Positions 48,497 through 59,337 of a stretch of DNA of 64,000 nt are shown here, one piece after another. Location of the stretch: the NCBI RefSeq assembly GCF_949987535.1, contig NC_080079.1:6390001-6454000 (forward strand), in the 5' to 3' direction. The notes beneath the pieces were generated by a model that saw only the letters and a program-made list of their open reading frames with translations, made no database searches and was not told the origin of the DNA. Origin of the DNA: Balaenoptera acutorostrata. Lineage: Eukaryota; Chordata; Mammalia; Artiodactyla; Balaenopteridae. Position numbers and translations under genes: made by a program. The first letter of the stretch is position 1. Each line of letters begins with the position of its first letter.

Positions 48497-49222
48497 CCGC
48501 GCTGATCGCCGCGGCTCGCGCCCTTCTCTGGAGTTCGTTTAGGCGGCGCTCTGAATCCCCTCTCCTTGCGCGCAGCGAAACAAAGAGGCAAGAAAAAGTC
48601 TCTTGCCTCTTCGGCAGCTGCAGACCTTTTCCCGGTCTCCCTCCCGGCTAGCTGTGGTGCGCTAACCCCTTCAGGCTGTGTTCACGCCGCCAGCCCCAGT
48701 CCTCTCCCTGCGATCCGACTGAAGCCGAGCCTCAGCTCCCAGCCCCGCCCGCCCCGGCGGGGGAGCAGACAAGCCTCTCGGGCTGGTGAGCACCGCTCGG
48801 CGCCGAGCCTCTGTGCGGGAGTCTCTCCGATTTTCCCTCTGCGCCCCTGTTGCTGTGGGATCCGCGCTGATAGCCGCGGCTCGCGCCCTTCTCTGGAGTT
48901 CGTTTAGGCGGCGCTCTGAATCCCCTCTCCTTGCCCGCCGCGAAACAAAGAGGCAAGAAAAAGTCTCTTGCCTCTTCGGCAGCTGCAGACTTTTTCCCGG
49001 ACTCCCTCCCGGCTAGCTGTGGTGCGCTAACCCCTTCAGGCTGTGTTCACGCCGCCAGCCCCAGTCCTCTCCCTGCGATCCGACCGAAGCCCGAGCCTCA
49101 GCTCCCAGCCCCGCCCGCCCCGGCGGGGGAGCAGACAAGCCTCTCGGGCTGGTGAGTGCTGCTCGGCGCCGAGCCTCTGTGCGGGAGTCTCTCCGCTTTG
49201 CCCTCCGCACCTCTGTGGCTGC
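48497..49222 (-). repeat. Tandem 365-base units in the L1 copy B 5' UTR
   Basis: 'agttcgtttaggcggcgctc' recurs at 48532 and 48897, a 365-base period as in copy A, with repeated CpG-rich blocks between. The unit number is the same in both copies. Confidence 0.88.
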
Positions 49223-49534
49223 GCTCTCCTCCGTGGCTCTGAAGCTTCCCCCCTCCGCCCCCCGCAGTCTCCGCCCGCGAAGGGGCTCCTAGTGCGTGGA
49301 AACCTTTCCTCCTTCACGGCTCCCTCCCACTGGTGCAGGTGCCGTCCCTATTCTTTTGTCTCTTTTATTTCTTTTTTCTTTTGCCCTACCCAAGTACGGG
49401 GGGAGTTTCTTGCCTTTTTGGAGGTCGGACGTTTTCTGCCAGCGTTCAGTGGGTGTACTGTAGGAGCAGTTCCACGTGTAGGTGTATTTCTACTGTATCT
49501 GTGGGAAGGAATGTGATCTCCGCGTCTTACTCTT

Positions 49535-49547
49535 CCGCCATCTTCTC
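49535..49547 (-). promoter_or_regulatory. YY1-type box at the start of L1 copy B
   Basis: GAGAAGATGGCGG on the - strand, about ten bases into the element, as in copy A. Confidence 0.65.
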
Positions 49548-49557
49548 TATCATCCCC

Positions 49558-49572
49558 TATTTAAGTATAGTT
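49558..49572. repeat. Target-site duplication of L1 copy B, 5' side
   Basis: Exact second copy of TATTTAAGTATAGTT, directly after the GGGG (CCCC on the + strand) start of copy B. Confidence 0.92.
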
Positions 49573-50425
49573 GATTTACAATGTTTGTTAATTTCTGCTG
49601 TACAGCAAAATGATTCAGTTACACATATATTCTTTCCATTGTGGTTTATCATAGGATATTGAATATAGTTCCCTGTGCTATACAGTAGGACCTTGTTGTT
49701 TGTTTATCCATTCTACATATAATAGTTTGTATCTGCTAACCCCAAACTCCCCCTTCTCTCTCCCACCCTCCCTCCCTCTTGGAAACCACAAGTCTGTTCT
49801 CTGTGAGTCTTTTTGGTTTTGTAGATAAGTTCATTTGGGCCATATTTTAGATGCCACACGTAATTGATATCAGATGATATTTGTCTTTGGCTTACTTCGC
49901 TTAGTATGATAATCTGTAGGTCCATCCATGTGGCTGCAAATGGCATTATTTCATGCTTTTTTATGGCTGAGTAGTATTCCATTGTGTATATACCACATCT
50001 TCTTTATCCATTCCTGTGTCGACGGACATGTAGGCTGCTTCCATGTCTTGGCTGTTGTGAATAGTGCTGCAATGAACATTGGGGTGCATGTATATTTTCG
50101 AATTATGGTTTTCTCCAGATAGACATATGACCAGGAGTGGGATTGCTAGATCCTATGGCAACTCTGTTTTTAGTTTTTTAAGGAACCTCCATACTGTTCT
50201 CCATAGTGGCTGCACCAATTTACACTCCTACCAACAGTGTAGGAGGGTTCCCTTTTCTCCACACCCTCTCCAGCATTTGTTTGTAGATTTTTTTGGTGAT
50301 GGCCATTCTGACCAGTGTGAGGTGATACCTCGTTGCTCTGATAATTAGTGATGTTGAGCATCTTGTCATGTGCTTTTTGGCCATCTGTGTGTCTTCTTTG
50401 GAGAAATATCTGTTTAGATCTTCTG
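49573..50425 (-). mobile_element. Older 5'-truncated L1 split at its 3' end by copy B
   Basis: 'gatttacaatgtttgttaat', 'gttccctgtgctatacagta', 'ttatggctgagtagtattcc' and 'accaacagtgtaggagggtt' are an older L1 3' UTR and the end of ORF2 on the - strand. Its tail side (ttttttatttaagtatag) lies on the other side of copy B near 42131-42150. Frames are broken. Confidence 0.9.
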
Positions 50426-50655
50426 GGGAAGGCTCTCTTTTTAAATGACCTCAAGCAGTGGCCAGTTGCTTATGTCTGCCAGTTGCTGACATCAGTGCGA
50501 GCTGGTTTTGGTCTCCTCCTGGAAGGAGAATCCTCTGTATGTTCGTTTCCAAGGGATCCCACAGGCCCAGCTTTGCGCTCTGGAGCTGCACTAATACAGT
50601 AGCTGCTGGGCACACTGTGGCTGGTGGAAGATAAGATATGCCGGCAATGCAAATA

Positions 50656-50668
50656 CACGCTGGATTTT
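50656..50668. repeat. Target-site duplication of the SINE at 50669-50812
   Basis: CACGCTGGATTTT here against CACACTGGATTTT at 50813-50825, one mismatch. Confidence 0.75.
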
Positions 50669-50812
50669 TTTTTTTTTTAATTGGCCACACCTCGCAGTGT
50701 GCGGGATCTTAGTTCCCCAACCAGGGATCGAAGTTCCCCAACCAGGGATCGACCCCATGTCCCCGGTAGTGGAAGGACGGAGTCCTAACCACTGGACCAC
50801 CAGGAAATTCCC
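50669..50812 (-). mobile_element. CHR-type SINE with an internal 21-base duplication
   Basis: A T-run, then 'gcagtgtgcgggatcttagt', two consecutive copies of AGTTCCCCAACCAGGGATCG(A) at 50711-50731 and 50732-50752, then 'taaccactggaccaccagga'. On the - strand the duplicated segment covers the tRNA-like B box. Confidence 0.88.
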
Positions 50813-51317
50813 CACACTGGATTTTGAAGAGTCAGTACCCCCAACATGTCAAATATCTCATTAATAATTCTGTATGTTGGTGACACATTGAAATACTATT
50901 ACTCTGGATAGAGTGGGTTAAGTGAAACATATGACTAAAGTTAGTTTTATCTATTTTTACTTAAGACTGCTACAAAATTTAAAGTTACACGTGAGGCTCA
51001 CCTTTGTAGCTTGCACCATTTTTCTGTTGAATGTCACTCTTCTCCCGTGGATGGACGGGAGCAGTAGCTTTGGAAAGGGTCATAAACGGCTGAAGATGCT
51101 GCAGCTCTCAGCGAGATCCCTTCTGGGACCTGCAATTCCTGCTGAAAGCAAGAGGGGTCTCCAGCCCCCAGGGCAGGGGGTGGGGTCTGATCCTGGAAGC
51201 ACATCACAGTGCAAGAAAAGGCATCTCCAACCCGGGCGTCTGTGTCTGCAGAAATCACTGGCAGGGCCTCTAACTACAGTTGTTTTGTTTTCTCCTCTCT
51301 GGTTGCTCTTCCTGCAG

Positions 51318-51378
51318 ACCTGCTTCCAAACAGCCCCATCAAGTGCCCAGAGCCACCCACATCGCCTATGCAAAGTGA
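51318..51378 (+). CDS. ADAM12: ADAM12-L last coding exon and stop codon
   Basis: After the acceptor 'ctcttcctgcag' the first base completes the Arg codon begun at 40238-40239. The exon reads PASKQPHQVPRATHIAYAK and then TGA at 51376-51378. This matches the C-terminus of human ADAM12-L as remembered, where PHQVPR and THxAYxK are conserved. Two longer open frames overlap this point, but only this frame joins correctly to the previous exon and resembles the protein. Conserved 3' UTR follows directly. Confidence 0.94.
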
Positions 51379-51547
51379 GAAGCAAGCCAACACCGTTGTT
51401 CAACAATGAAGACAGAAGTTTGCACTATCTCTCTCTCAACTCCAGTTGGAGTTATTTTTTGTACCAACTTTTAGAATTTTTTTTAATGTTTCAAACACCA
51501 TGATTTGAAGAACTTTGAGCTACTGCCGTCGGTGCTGTGCTGTGCTA

Positions 51548-51554
51548 TGGTGCT
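51548..51554 (+). promoter_or_regulatory. miR-29 seed match in the ADAM12-L 3' UTR
   Basis: TGGTGCT is a 7-base match to the miR-29 seed, in the strongly conserved first 200 bases of the 3' UTR. ADAM12-L, unlike ADAM12-S, has been reported as a miR-29 target. Confidence 0.6.
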
Positions 51555-54500
51555 CTGTATACTTTTACTTGCTCAGGTACTTGTAAATTATTAATTTATG
51601 CAGAATGCTTGCTACAGTGCAGTGCGCTGTAGTGGGCGTGGTTTTTTTTTGTTGTTTTTTTTTAAACCATCACTGAGTTTTCCATGGAAGGAAGGCTTCT
51701 TGTGCTTTTAATAGTTTAGTGAACTTGAAATATCATGCTTTCTGGGATTCTGGACAGGATGTTTACTTTTTGAAGGAGGCTTTATTGGACAGCAGTTCCC
51801 CAGCTACCCATGGCTATGGTTATGGTACCAGACACAGCTCAAGAGACCCCAGGTAGGACCTCGAGTGATTTTCTGGAACCCCTGCTCTCAGGCCAGAGCC
51901 TGGCTTCTGGTCCAGCCTACACTTGGCTTGCAGGGATAACCTGGGCCCTGTCACAGCTGACAGTCTGGCCCACCAGGGTTATTATCCCTTGAAGCTCCAG
52001 GGTAACAGGGAAGGACCTGGCTTCTGGCTGGGAAGCTTTGGAGAGAACCTGGGTTGCGGAAAGGAATTTTAAGGTGTGGCCACACCCGTATAGAGACTGG
52101 AACACGAGGCCAGGCAGAAACTTGACCCTTGAGCTCACCAGCCCTGAGCGCCTTTGGAGAGCAGGCAGAGAAGTTTGCTTTATAGAAACACCAAGAACTT
52201 CTTTCCCTGGCTGCCCTTTAAGGAGTGCTGGCATCCGCACCTTATTTAGATAGGGAAAGGTGGTGTGTTTCTACAAAGACAGCTACTGCCCAAGCACTGC
52301 AACCCTCCATCTCCCTGTACTGTTTGGAGCTAAACAAATTACCACCTTGTGTTCTTGACTGTAATACAATGATTCTGCGTTCCGACAGATAGATGAGGCT
52401 TTCCACAGAGTATAACTATTTTCAGATGTGAACCAGTAACCAGATCTAGTGACTCAATTCTGTAGATAAAAAATCTCCTTTTACTGCAAGGTTCAACTTA
52501 TTAAAAATTAGCCAGAATCCCTATGCTTGCAAAAACTACAACCAAATGGAACGCTGTGTTCACTGGGACAGGTTATGGTCTGCTATCCTTGTTAGTACAT
52601 GTTGGACAAAGAACCCTAAGTTACTAGTAAGTTCTCTTTGGGGCATCTTATTTTCCCAACTTGGCTGAGGAAATCTTTGAAAGATGTTTTTGGCACAGAG
52701 TCTGAATCTGTTTCCTAAGCACTTACAACTTACCTGCTGAGCATCACAGAAATGGGCGAAGGAAACAAAGTCCTCATCCTCAGGATTCACGAAGTGCAGT
52801 CTTGGGCAGCAGCTTCATCAGCCTCCCACCCTTTAGAGGTCTGACTGGGGAGCCATTTCCAAAAGGAGATCTTGAAGATGCTTGTATCTGATGGCATGAA
52901 AATGACAAAATGACTCAGACAAGGTAAAAATGCCATTATGCCTCTGTCTGTCTTCTAGTGGGGTCATATGCGACTGGTTTTCACATTAGAAGGCAATTGA
53001 CAGCAGTTCCATAATCCACTCTGTTTTATGACAGGGACGTCATCTGGGGTCATTTCAGTGGTTTTTCTATGCCTTGAAGCAGAAAGACAAAACGTACCAA
53101 GAATCTTGGTTTGCCTTCCAGAAACAAGAGTGCATTTAACTCTCTGCGTGTTCCCACCGTATCCAGGGAACATAGTATTCACGATCATGGATAAACTCAA
53201 TAAATCCATGTCTCACGCACACACACAAAAGGGAACTCGGCTCTAATACATTCCAACTCTTATAGCATGCAACTGTTCATTATACATTTATTAATTTCTT
53301 AAAACTATAAAGCCATGTTAGAAACTATTACTGCTGATGAGTACATACAGAATTACTATAACTGGTATTATATTTGGTAACTATACTAAGGCCAAAACAT
53401 ATGCTGTTGAAAAGTTTACAGAATTTTTATGGTGCATTATGTGGGTATTGTCTTTGTAGATGCCCAAATCCTTGGATCTGGCATTGTAGCCCCTTCTCCT
53501 AGTGCAAGGAAGAGGATGTGAACTTTTTTTTTTTTTTTGTCTGTCCTTAATTATAGTTCCTATGCTTCTATTTCAGAGAACCAGGAATAGTTTGATATTA
53601 AAGGAGATTAATGCTGTGATCTTACATCTCATCATCAATGGCCACTTAGGGGCCACGGCTGATGACACATTCTTATCTCTCTATAGTACTAAGTGCTTCT
53701 ATAGAGCCATGCAATTTATTTCTGGAAAAGAACATAGTTAAACCTAATATCCCCTTACAATACACAGATAATATTATTAGAGGAACAATACTTCCAAATG
53801 CAATATTTATCAAATGAAGCATATTAAACAATAACTTTCATTTTAATATAACTTAGGAAAGTAACAAATAGCCAGGTTGTTTGGGGGGGGAAGCTATTCT
53901 TCCCCCTTTTTATATCCTCATAGATGATAGAAACAAAAGTTAATGCTTATATTTCAATGGCAGTCTATTTTTAATATTTTTTTAATTGTATAGGCATGAA
54001 TAATAGAGTTGATGGGGGCTTAGAAGGCCCTCGCTGAGAAAGTCAGCATGCCTCGACACAGAGCAGGCCCTAAGGGTAGTCACTTTCCTTCCTCCATCTT
54101 ATGAGAGTTGTAGGTTGTATGACCCCACTTTACTGGGAAGTAGATGGCTAATCTTCCAGGCATTCTACTGAAAAGTTTATCGCCTGAAATTTTGTGTAAC
54201 TTTGTTTTCCTGACACATGGAATCAGATGTGTAGCAACCAAGAGAAACAATACATAACATTTTCCATTGTCAAAATATGCACATAGAGATTACACTTCCC
54301 AGTGTGAATTTTTCCAGCTTACACATGTGGGATGACATCACAAAAAACCACAAGAGCAACAAATTAAACTACATGAGAATAAATACTCCTGACTAGTCTC
54401 AAAGGGGACAATTTTATGCCTTCTTAACTTTATTAGGAATTCTTAGCCTGGAACCAGAGCCCATCGTTCCGACAAATCAATACGACACATCAGCGTAACC

Positions 54501-54565
54501 CCTAAGAGCAGAACATCTCGAACTCTGCTCTGTGGCGGACCGTTCTTAGGAGCCTGTGATCTCCG

Positions 54566-54589
54566 TGGTGCTAAACAGACCCTGGTGCT
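54566..54589 (+). promoter_or_regulatory. Two closely spaced miR-29 seed matches
   Basis: TGGTGCTA at 54566-54573 is an 8-base match, and TGGTGCT at 54583-54589 a 7-base match. They begin 17 bases apart, a spacing that can allow cooperative action. They count only if the long 3' UTR form is made. Confidence 0.45.
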
Positions 54590-56363
54590 GGCCCGGCGGG
54601 AATTCTCAAGCATCTCCCTGCCATCGCTCCACTGCTGTTTACAAAGCACTCTGAGCCATTGAGACCCCGACACCCAAGAGGGCACGATGCCTGGGGCAGC
54701 AACCTGACCCCTCGCAGGCTTTCAGCATGAGGCTTATTTCATTTAAAACGTTTGCTCGGGAGGGCTCCCCGAGGTGTGCAGGGAGCAGGAAGCCCAGGGC
54801 AGACTCGGTCTGGAGATCCTTCCTCACTGTTAGCAAACTGACCCCAACCAAACACAAGTAACCCAGATAAACGTCACACCCGGAAGTCTCCCGGTACCGA
54901 TGCTGACCCCCAGGGGTGACTCAGGCTGTGGGTCCCCCGCACGATGGCTGGCTGGCAGCTGCCATCCCTTCTTCCCACAACTCACGAGCAGGCCATGAAC
55001 ACATCATCTGGACACAGGCAGCCTAGGCTAATACGTCCCTTGGCCACTCCTTATCACCCAGACACCAGTTCCTTCCCCAGGCCCAACCCAGCACCGAGGC
55101 CTCTCCAATCTCTGACAGATCTCTGCGTTTTTAGCTACTTCAGGTCAGCCAGGGTGGTGGTTGCCCCACAAGTCCACCCATCGTACACCCAAAGCCCAGC
55201 CCTCGCCAGCACCGCAGCCTGGAGCAGCCGTACCGGCTCCCGCGCCAGCCCGGACTCCAGCAGCGTCCCTCCCCCAGGAGGGATGCTAAAGACTTCTATC
55301 TATCAGAAGGGGGAGTTGGCCATAGAAAATCAGTTCACCTCTAATTACAAAATTCTCTTGACTCACTCTACAGTCCCCATTGACATCTCTTTCTTTTAAA
55401 CCTATTTGAAAACTCTGATAGTCACACCAGTAACAACAAGCTAAGAAAGATTCGTGAGCCCCAGGCTGAGAACCATTTCTGTGCAGTGATGCTTCCAGAA
55501 GCCATTTACCTGCACGTGAATAAACTGTTTCCCTGCCTTTCTTAAAGAAAACCCCCTCTTTACTTTTGGGACAGCAGTGGGTGGCTTAGAATCCAGCCGT
55601 TAAGAGCCTGTTCTATACGAGAAAAATCAGGAGAAGAAACACTGCGTATAAAATCGTCATAATATTCAATAATGGATCGTGATAGCCATAAGATTTAACA
55701 CACAAAGGAATTCTCAATGTGATTTGGCTCTTCCAGGCTCAATACTCTGTAACCAACCCTGATGTTTCCACATCATCTCCAAAAAACACGTCCTTTATTC
55801 TCCCTGTGATTCTCCTTCCATAAGATAATTTTTTAGTTCTCAATTTGGCACACTGTAAGTCCAGAAAAAATGATAAATCTCATGTGATCATTTTAGTTTT
55901 ACAAAGAAGTGGAATGATGTCTATGTTCATGGCCTATATAAGCAAGTACTTAAGTAGGAAGGACAGTGATAGAAAAAATACATCAAACTAGAAAGAGAAA
56001 ACCCTCTAAGAGTCCAAGGAGAACAAGTAGCGTCAGAGTTCATTGCGCTCTTGTACCATCTATCAGGTCAAGTGGGGAGGTTTTAAGGAAGGTGCACTGT
56101 TTGAATGTGTGTGGCACATAAGTATAACTCTGTAAAACTTGGCTACAGGCTATTCAGCACAGTACAAAGTTACAGCTACTAAACCAGTACATTCATTTTT
56201 ATAGTGCTTCATCCATTTATCATGCTTTGGTTTGCTAATTTTTTTCACATACCTTTTTATGTTACGGTCTGTTACCTTTGTACACATTTCTCATATTGGG
56301 GGTCTACAGGTAATACAACCTGCTTTTCCATAGAAAAAAGTCAATGTTACGCATATTATATCC

Positions 56364-56369
56364 AATAAA
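56364..56369 (+). terminator. Favoured polyadenylation signal of ADAM12-L
   Basis: AATAAA within 'tatccaataaatggtataca', followed about 25-40 bases later by a GT-rich element. A further AATAAA lies at 56664-56669. Confidence 0.5.
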
Positions 56370-57339
56370 TGGTATACAGGTTAATATAAAGATGTGTCTC
56401 ATTCATTACTGAGCATGTTACCAAAATGGGGGGGAGGGGAACTCATGTAGAAAAATGTATCTATATTCGCATTCATTTATAGATGCCTAAGAAACTGAGA
56501 AGGATGGTGAGCTGTAGGGTCGGGGGATGCATGCTGCAGTCCACATGAGCCAGTCAGGTGATGGGACAAGGATGGAAGAAGTTGCCTTTATGCCTTTTCA
56601 CACACACTGTGGGACGGGCGGGAACCTAATACTTCTTTGAACGATGTGATACATAACCTATCAAATAAATTTTTTAAACTCACCTTATTTATAGAAGAGA
56701 GAGATTCAAAAAGAAAGCAAGCAGGATTAGAAACATTTACATCAGGCATATCCAGAATAAAAATCTAATTGCAATGGGAATGTATTACAAATTTTTTTTT
56801 AACCAGCATCCAATTTCATAAAGAACTGCAGTAAATACCGAGAAAAATAGATTTACAGAATGGTAACAGGTGTCCTTATTCTTACCACCCTCTACCCATG
56901 ACAAACCAAGCAGGCAAAAAATAAGTACATAGAAGACCTCATAGTTAATAATGTAGCTCCATTGATTATATATATATATATAAAATAATGCACTGAAAGT
57001 AGAAAAACAATCTATGCCCTAGAAATGCAATGACTCTTGAGTCAAAGCTGAATAGCAGATTATCTAGCAAATAGCAAATGGAACCATTTGTGATAACACA
57101 CTCTACAGCCATGTTTCTCAGACTCCTTGAATTATAAGCACTCACCTGGGATGCTTGGGACAATGCATTGCTCATGCCCTTTCCCGAGAGATTCCAATCC
57201 AGAGGGAATTCCAATTCAGAAATAAAAAGTATAAATTACTTGGGAAAAATGAAGCTAATAAAAGCATGGGTTGCTTCCTTGGGAAAATTCAAAACACAAG
57301 ATAAACCACAATCTAATCTTATTAAGGAAAAATATTAAA

Positions 57340-57560
57340 AAGCAAACACATAGCACTTGAGCATATAGAACTCAGCAGCCCACTGTAACCCAATGAGATC
57401 ACCTCAGGAATATAAGGATGGTTCAATATTTTAAAATCTAGTAATCCAAGTCAGCAAATTAATAGCTTGTAGGGAAATAGGCCATATTATGATAACCAGA
57501 GATGCTACAAAAGACATTTGATAAAATTCAACATCCATTCCTGAATTTTAAAAAGTCTGA
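57340..57560 (+). mobile_element. Old L1 ORF2 fragment
   Basis: 'tcaggaatataaggatggtt', 'gatgctacaaaagacatttg' and 'ataaaattcaacatccattc' match the part of L1 ORF2 that encodes the [10 protein letters not shown] region, on the + strand. Frames are broken. Confidence 0.75.
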
Positions 57561-57562
57561 AA

Positions 57563-57600
57563 TATAGATAGATAGGTAGAAAGGTAGGTAGATAGATAAA
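57563..57600. repeat. GATA/GGTA-type simple repeat
   Basis: 'atagatagataggtagaaag' and 'gtaggtagatagataaa'. Confidence 0.85.
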
Positions 57601-57699
57601 AATTTAAAGTCTGAATAAAATAAGACTGGAAACCAAAGGACTTGAGAGGTGCTTCAGTGGAAAATTAAATTCACAGATACAAGCTAGGACCTTACAAGC

Positions 57700-58060
57700 A
57701 GTCATTTTTGGCTAAGTTACACTGCGATGACAAGCCACTCTTAAATTTCAGCGACTTATGACATGAAAGGGCTATTTCTCACTCACGTGTCATGTCCATC
57801 CTGGGGGAGCTCTGGCTCTTGTCTCAGGACCCTGGGCTGATGGAGTAGCTAGCCACCATCCAAATCACGGCTGGTCTTGTGGCAGAGGCAAGAGGGACCT
57901 GGGGATTCTTAAAGCTTCCTCTCGGAGGGACAGGAGCCACTTGCACTCACGTTTCATTGACCAAAGTCAGCCCCATTATATGGCCAAGGTTGACCTCCAC
58001 AAGAAGGGGTGTGCCCTCTTCCCATAGGTCATGAATATTATACACAACAGACCAAGGAAT
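57700..58060. repeat. Old interspersed repeat, family not resolved
   Basis: 'ctatttctcactcacgtgtc', 'ccctgggctgatggagtagc' and 'ttgaccaaagtcagccccat' resemble an old DNA-transposon or LTR consensus that I recall but cannot name with confidence. Confidence 0.45.
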
Positions 58061-59337
58061 GAAGTGGAGGTGAAAGTCAACATTGATCATGGTGGGGGAA
58101 AAGGAGCCTTGGAACGCCGTGACGATGCTCTGATTTTTAGAGAGATTTTTTTAAATCTAGTCCAGCAAATCTAAAGGAATAAGCATTTGTACAAAAGGTA
58201 AAACGCTAGTGAAATATCTAAGGAGAGGACTGCGTATGATCCACAGATCCAGGTCCTAAGGTGGACAGTCCATAAGCTGTATGGAATAGAGCTGAGAATT
58301 GCCAACATCAAAAAACTGATGGTGTGTTTTTTTCTCTATGCCCTTCCCCCAGAGCTTTGGCACTTTAATAACCTTTTAAATGCTCTTTCCCTGCAGAGAC
58401 AATTCCAGTCCCGTGCAGACCTCTGTAGCTGGTCTTCTCCTGGGGTCAAGTTAACCAGCTTGTCTCTGGAGACGCGAAATGCATGCAGTTGGCGCGCTCC
58501 CCTCTTTGCTGATTTCTAAGTGCATCTGCCAAATTAAAGCCCCAACACGTTTGTGTCTGAGCTCCCAACCAGCAGACCTGTTCATTCCTACTTGTCTTAG
58601 AACTGAGTGATCAGTATCAAAACCCTTTCTGCTCTGAGGACTCGATGTAATAATAGACTCCTCTTCGGCAAAGTTGTCAACAGGCCAGCAGGCCGGCTCT
58701 TTCACTGTCAGGGCCTGAGTGTATGCAAACACGTCCTCAGACAGGTCTGTTCTAAAAGCACTGCTCTAATGGAGCAGAATCGGAGTCTTGAAATATGTAT
58801 CTTGTGCTTTGATGTGAGGCCAACGGCTGAGCAGAAAACTCTTCACATGGCCTCCTGGGCTTTCAGGAGGAGCGTCTCTCAGGAGGGAGCACCAGCCTGA
58901 CCACACGGCCTGGAAGGCCTTAGGTTGGGAAGGAAGGACATAATTAAAAACACATGGGAGAAGGAATTTCCACCAGGTCCTGGAGTGGCTCGGAGGACAG
59001 CTTGGAGGGCAGGAGCGGGAAGTGGGAGACCCGTGTATGTTTGTGCAGCTCCGGGACATAAATATTTTGCTTCACGTCTAACTCCAAAAGGCCCGAGCAC
59101 AAGAAAATATCCCCGTTCTGCAGACGCCCGATGATGACACCACCGCCACGCATACTTAGGTAAAAGGATGTATTTCAAACTGAGAACAGTTGTATGTTAC
59201 AAAAGTACTGTGAATCTTCACTAAATAATTAATCAAATGTATAGCCCTCAAAGATGCAGAATTTCATCTCTCTAGTTCAAGTCCCGTTTTGCTTCGTTTC
59301 ACTTGGCTTTCGGAGGGAGGTAAGAGGTGCCCCGCGG

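Larger units (their letters stand above)
42151..49557 (-). mobile_element. Full-length L1, copy B, with both frames intact
   Basis: A complete 7.4 kb L1 antisense to ADAM12, flanked by an exact 15-base duplication. Order on the - strand: GGGGAT start, YY1-type box, 5' UTR with 365-base tandem units, ORF1 (297 codons), a 58-base gap, ORF2 (1272 codons), 3' UTR with a G-quadruplex tract, and an A-tail of about ten. Nothing in the sequence rules out activity. The short tail and near identity to copy A point to a young insertion. Confidence 0.97.
40240..51317 (+). other. Last ADAM12 intron, mostly L1 sequence
   Basis: This 11 kb intron holds an older truncated L1 (40923-41570), full-length L1 copy B with a further old L1 on its far side, and a CHR-type SINE. 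The parts 40240-40920, 41571-42135 and 50826-51317 show no exon or clear repeat. Confidence 0.75.
51379..56369 (+). other. ADAM12: ADAM12-L 3' UTR (end inferred)
   Basis: The first 2.1 kb, to about 53,520, parallels the human ADAM12-L 3' UTR as I recall it. Blocks include 'gacagaagtttgcactatct', 'gtgctgtgctgtgctatggt', 'cttgtaaattattaatttat', 'tctagaacc'-like spacers and 'tgcccaaatccttggatctg'. AATAAA hexamers occur at 53199, 54378, 55519 and 56364. The last is followed by a GT-rich stretch (gatgtgtctcattcatt), and its distance fits the roughly 5 kb 3' UTR of the human long transcript. I therefore favour 56364 as the main end, with upstream sites as possible shorter forms. Confidence 0.65.
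56370..59337. other. Intergenic space between the converging ADAM12 and FANK1 ends
   Basis: No gene is seen. It holds a short TA repeat (about 56969-56982), an old L1 piece (57340-57560), a GATA-like simple repeat, and an unresolved old repeat (57700-58060). The part from 59160 to 59337 is probably the FANK1 3' UTR on the - strand, although I found no AATAAA (TTTATT on the + strand) to mark its end. Confidence 0.6.

Noticed and set aside
13206..49557. Copies A and B as a segmental duplication
   Set aside because: The homology stops exactly at the L1 ends, the flanks differ, and each has its own target duplication, so they are two insertions.
50922..51503. A 193-codon + strand frame overlapping the last ADAM12 exon
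   Set aside because: Its frame is not the one that joins to the exon at 40121-40239. The conserved ending PHQVPRATHIAYAK lies in another frame, which stops at 51378.
53199..53204. AATAAA as the main ADAM12-L polyadenylation signal
   Set aside because: Sequence that parallels the human 3' UTR continues for about 300 bases past it, so it is not the main end.
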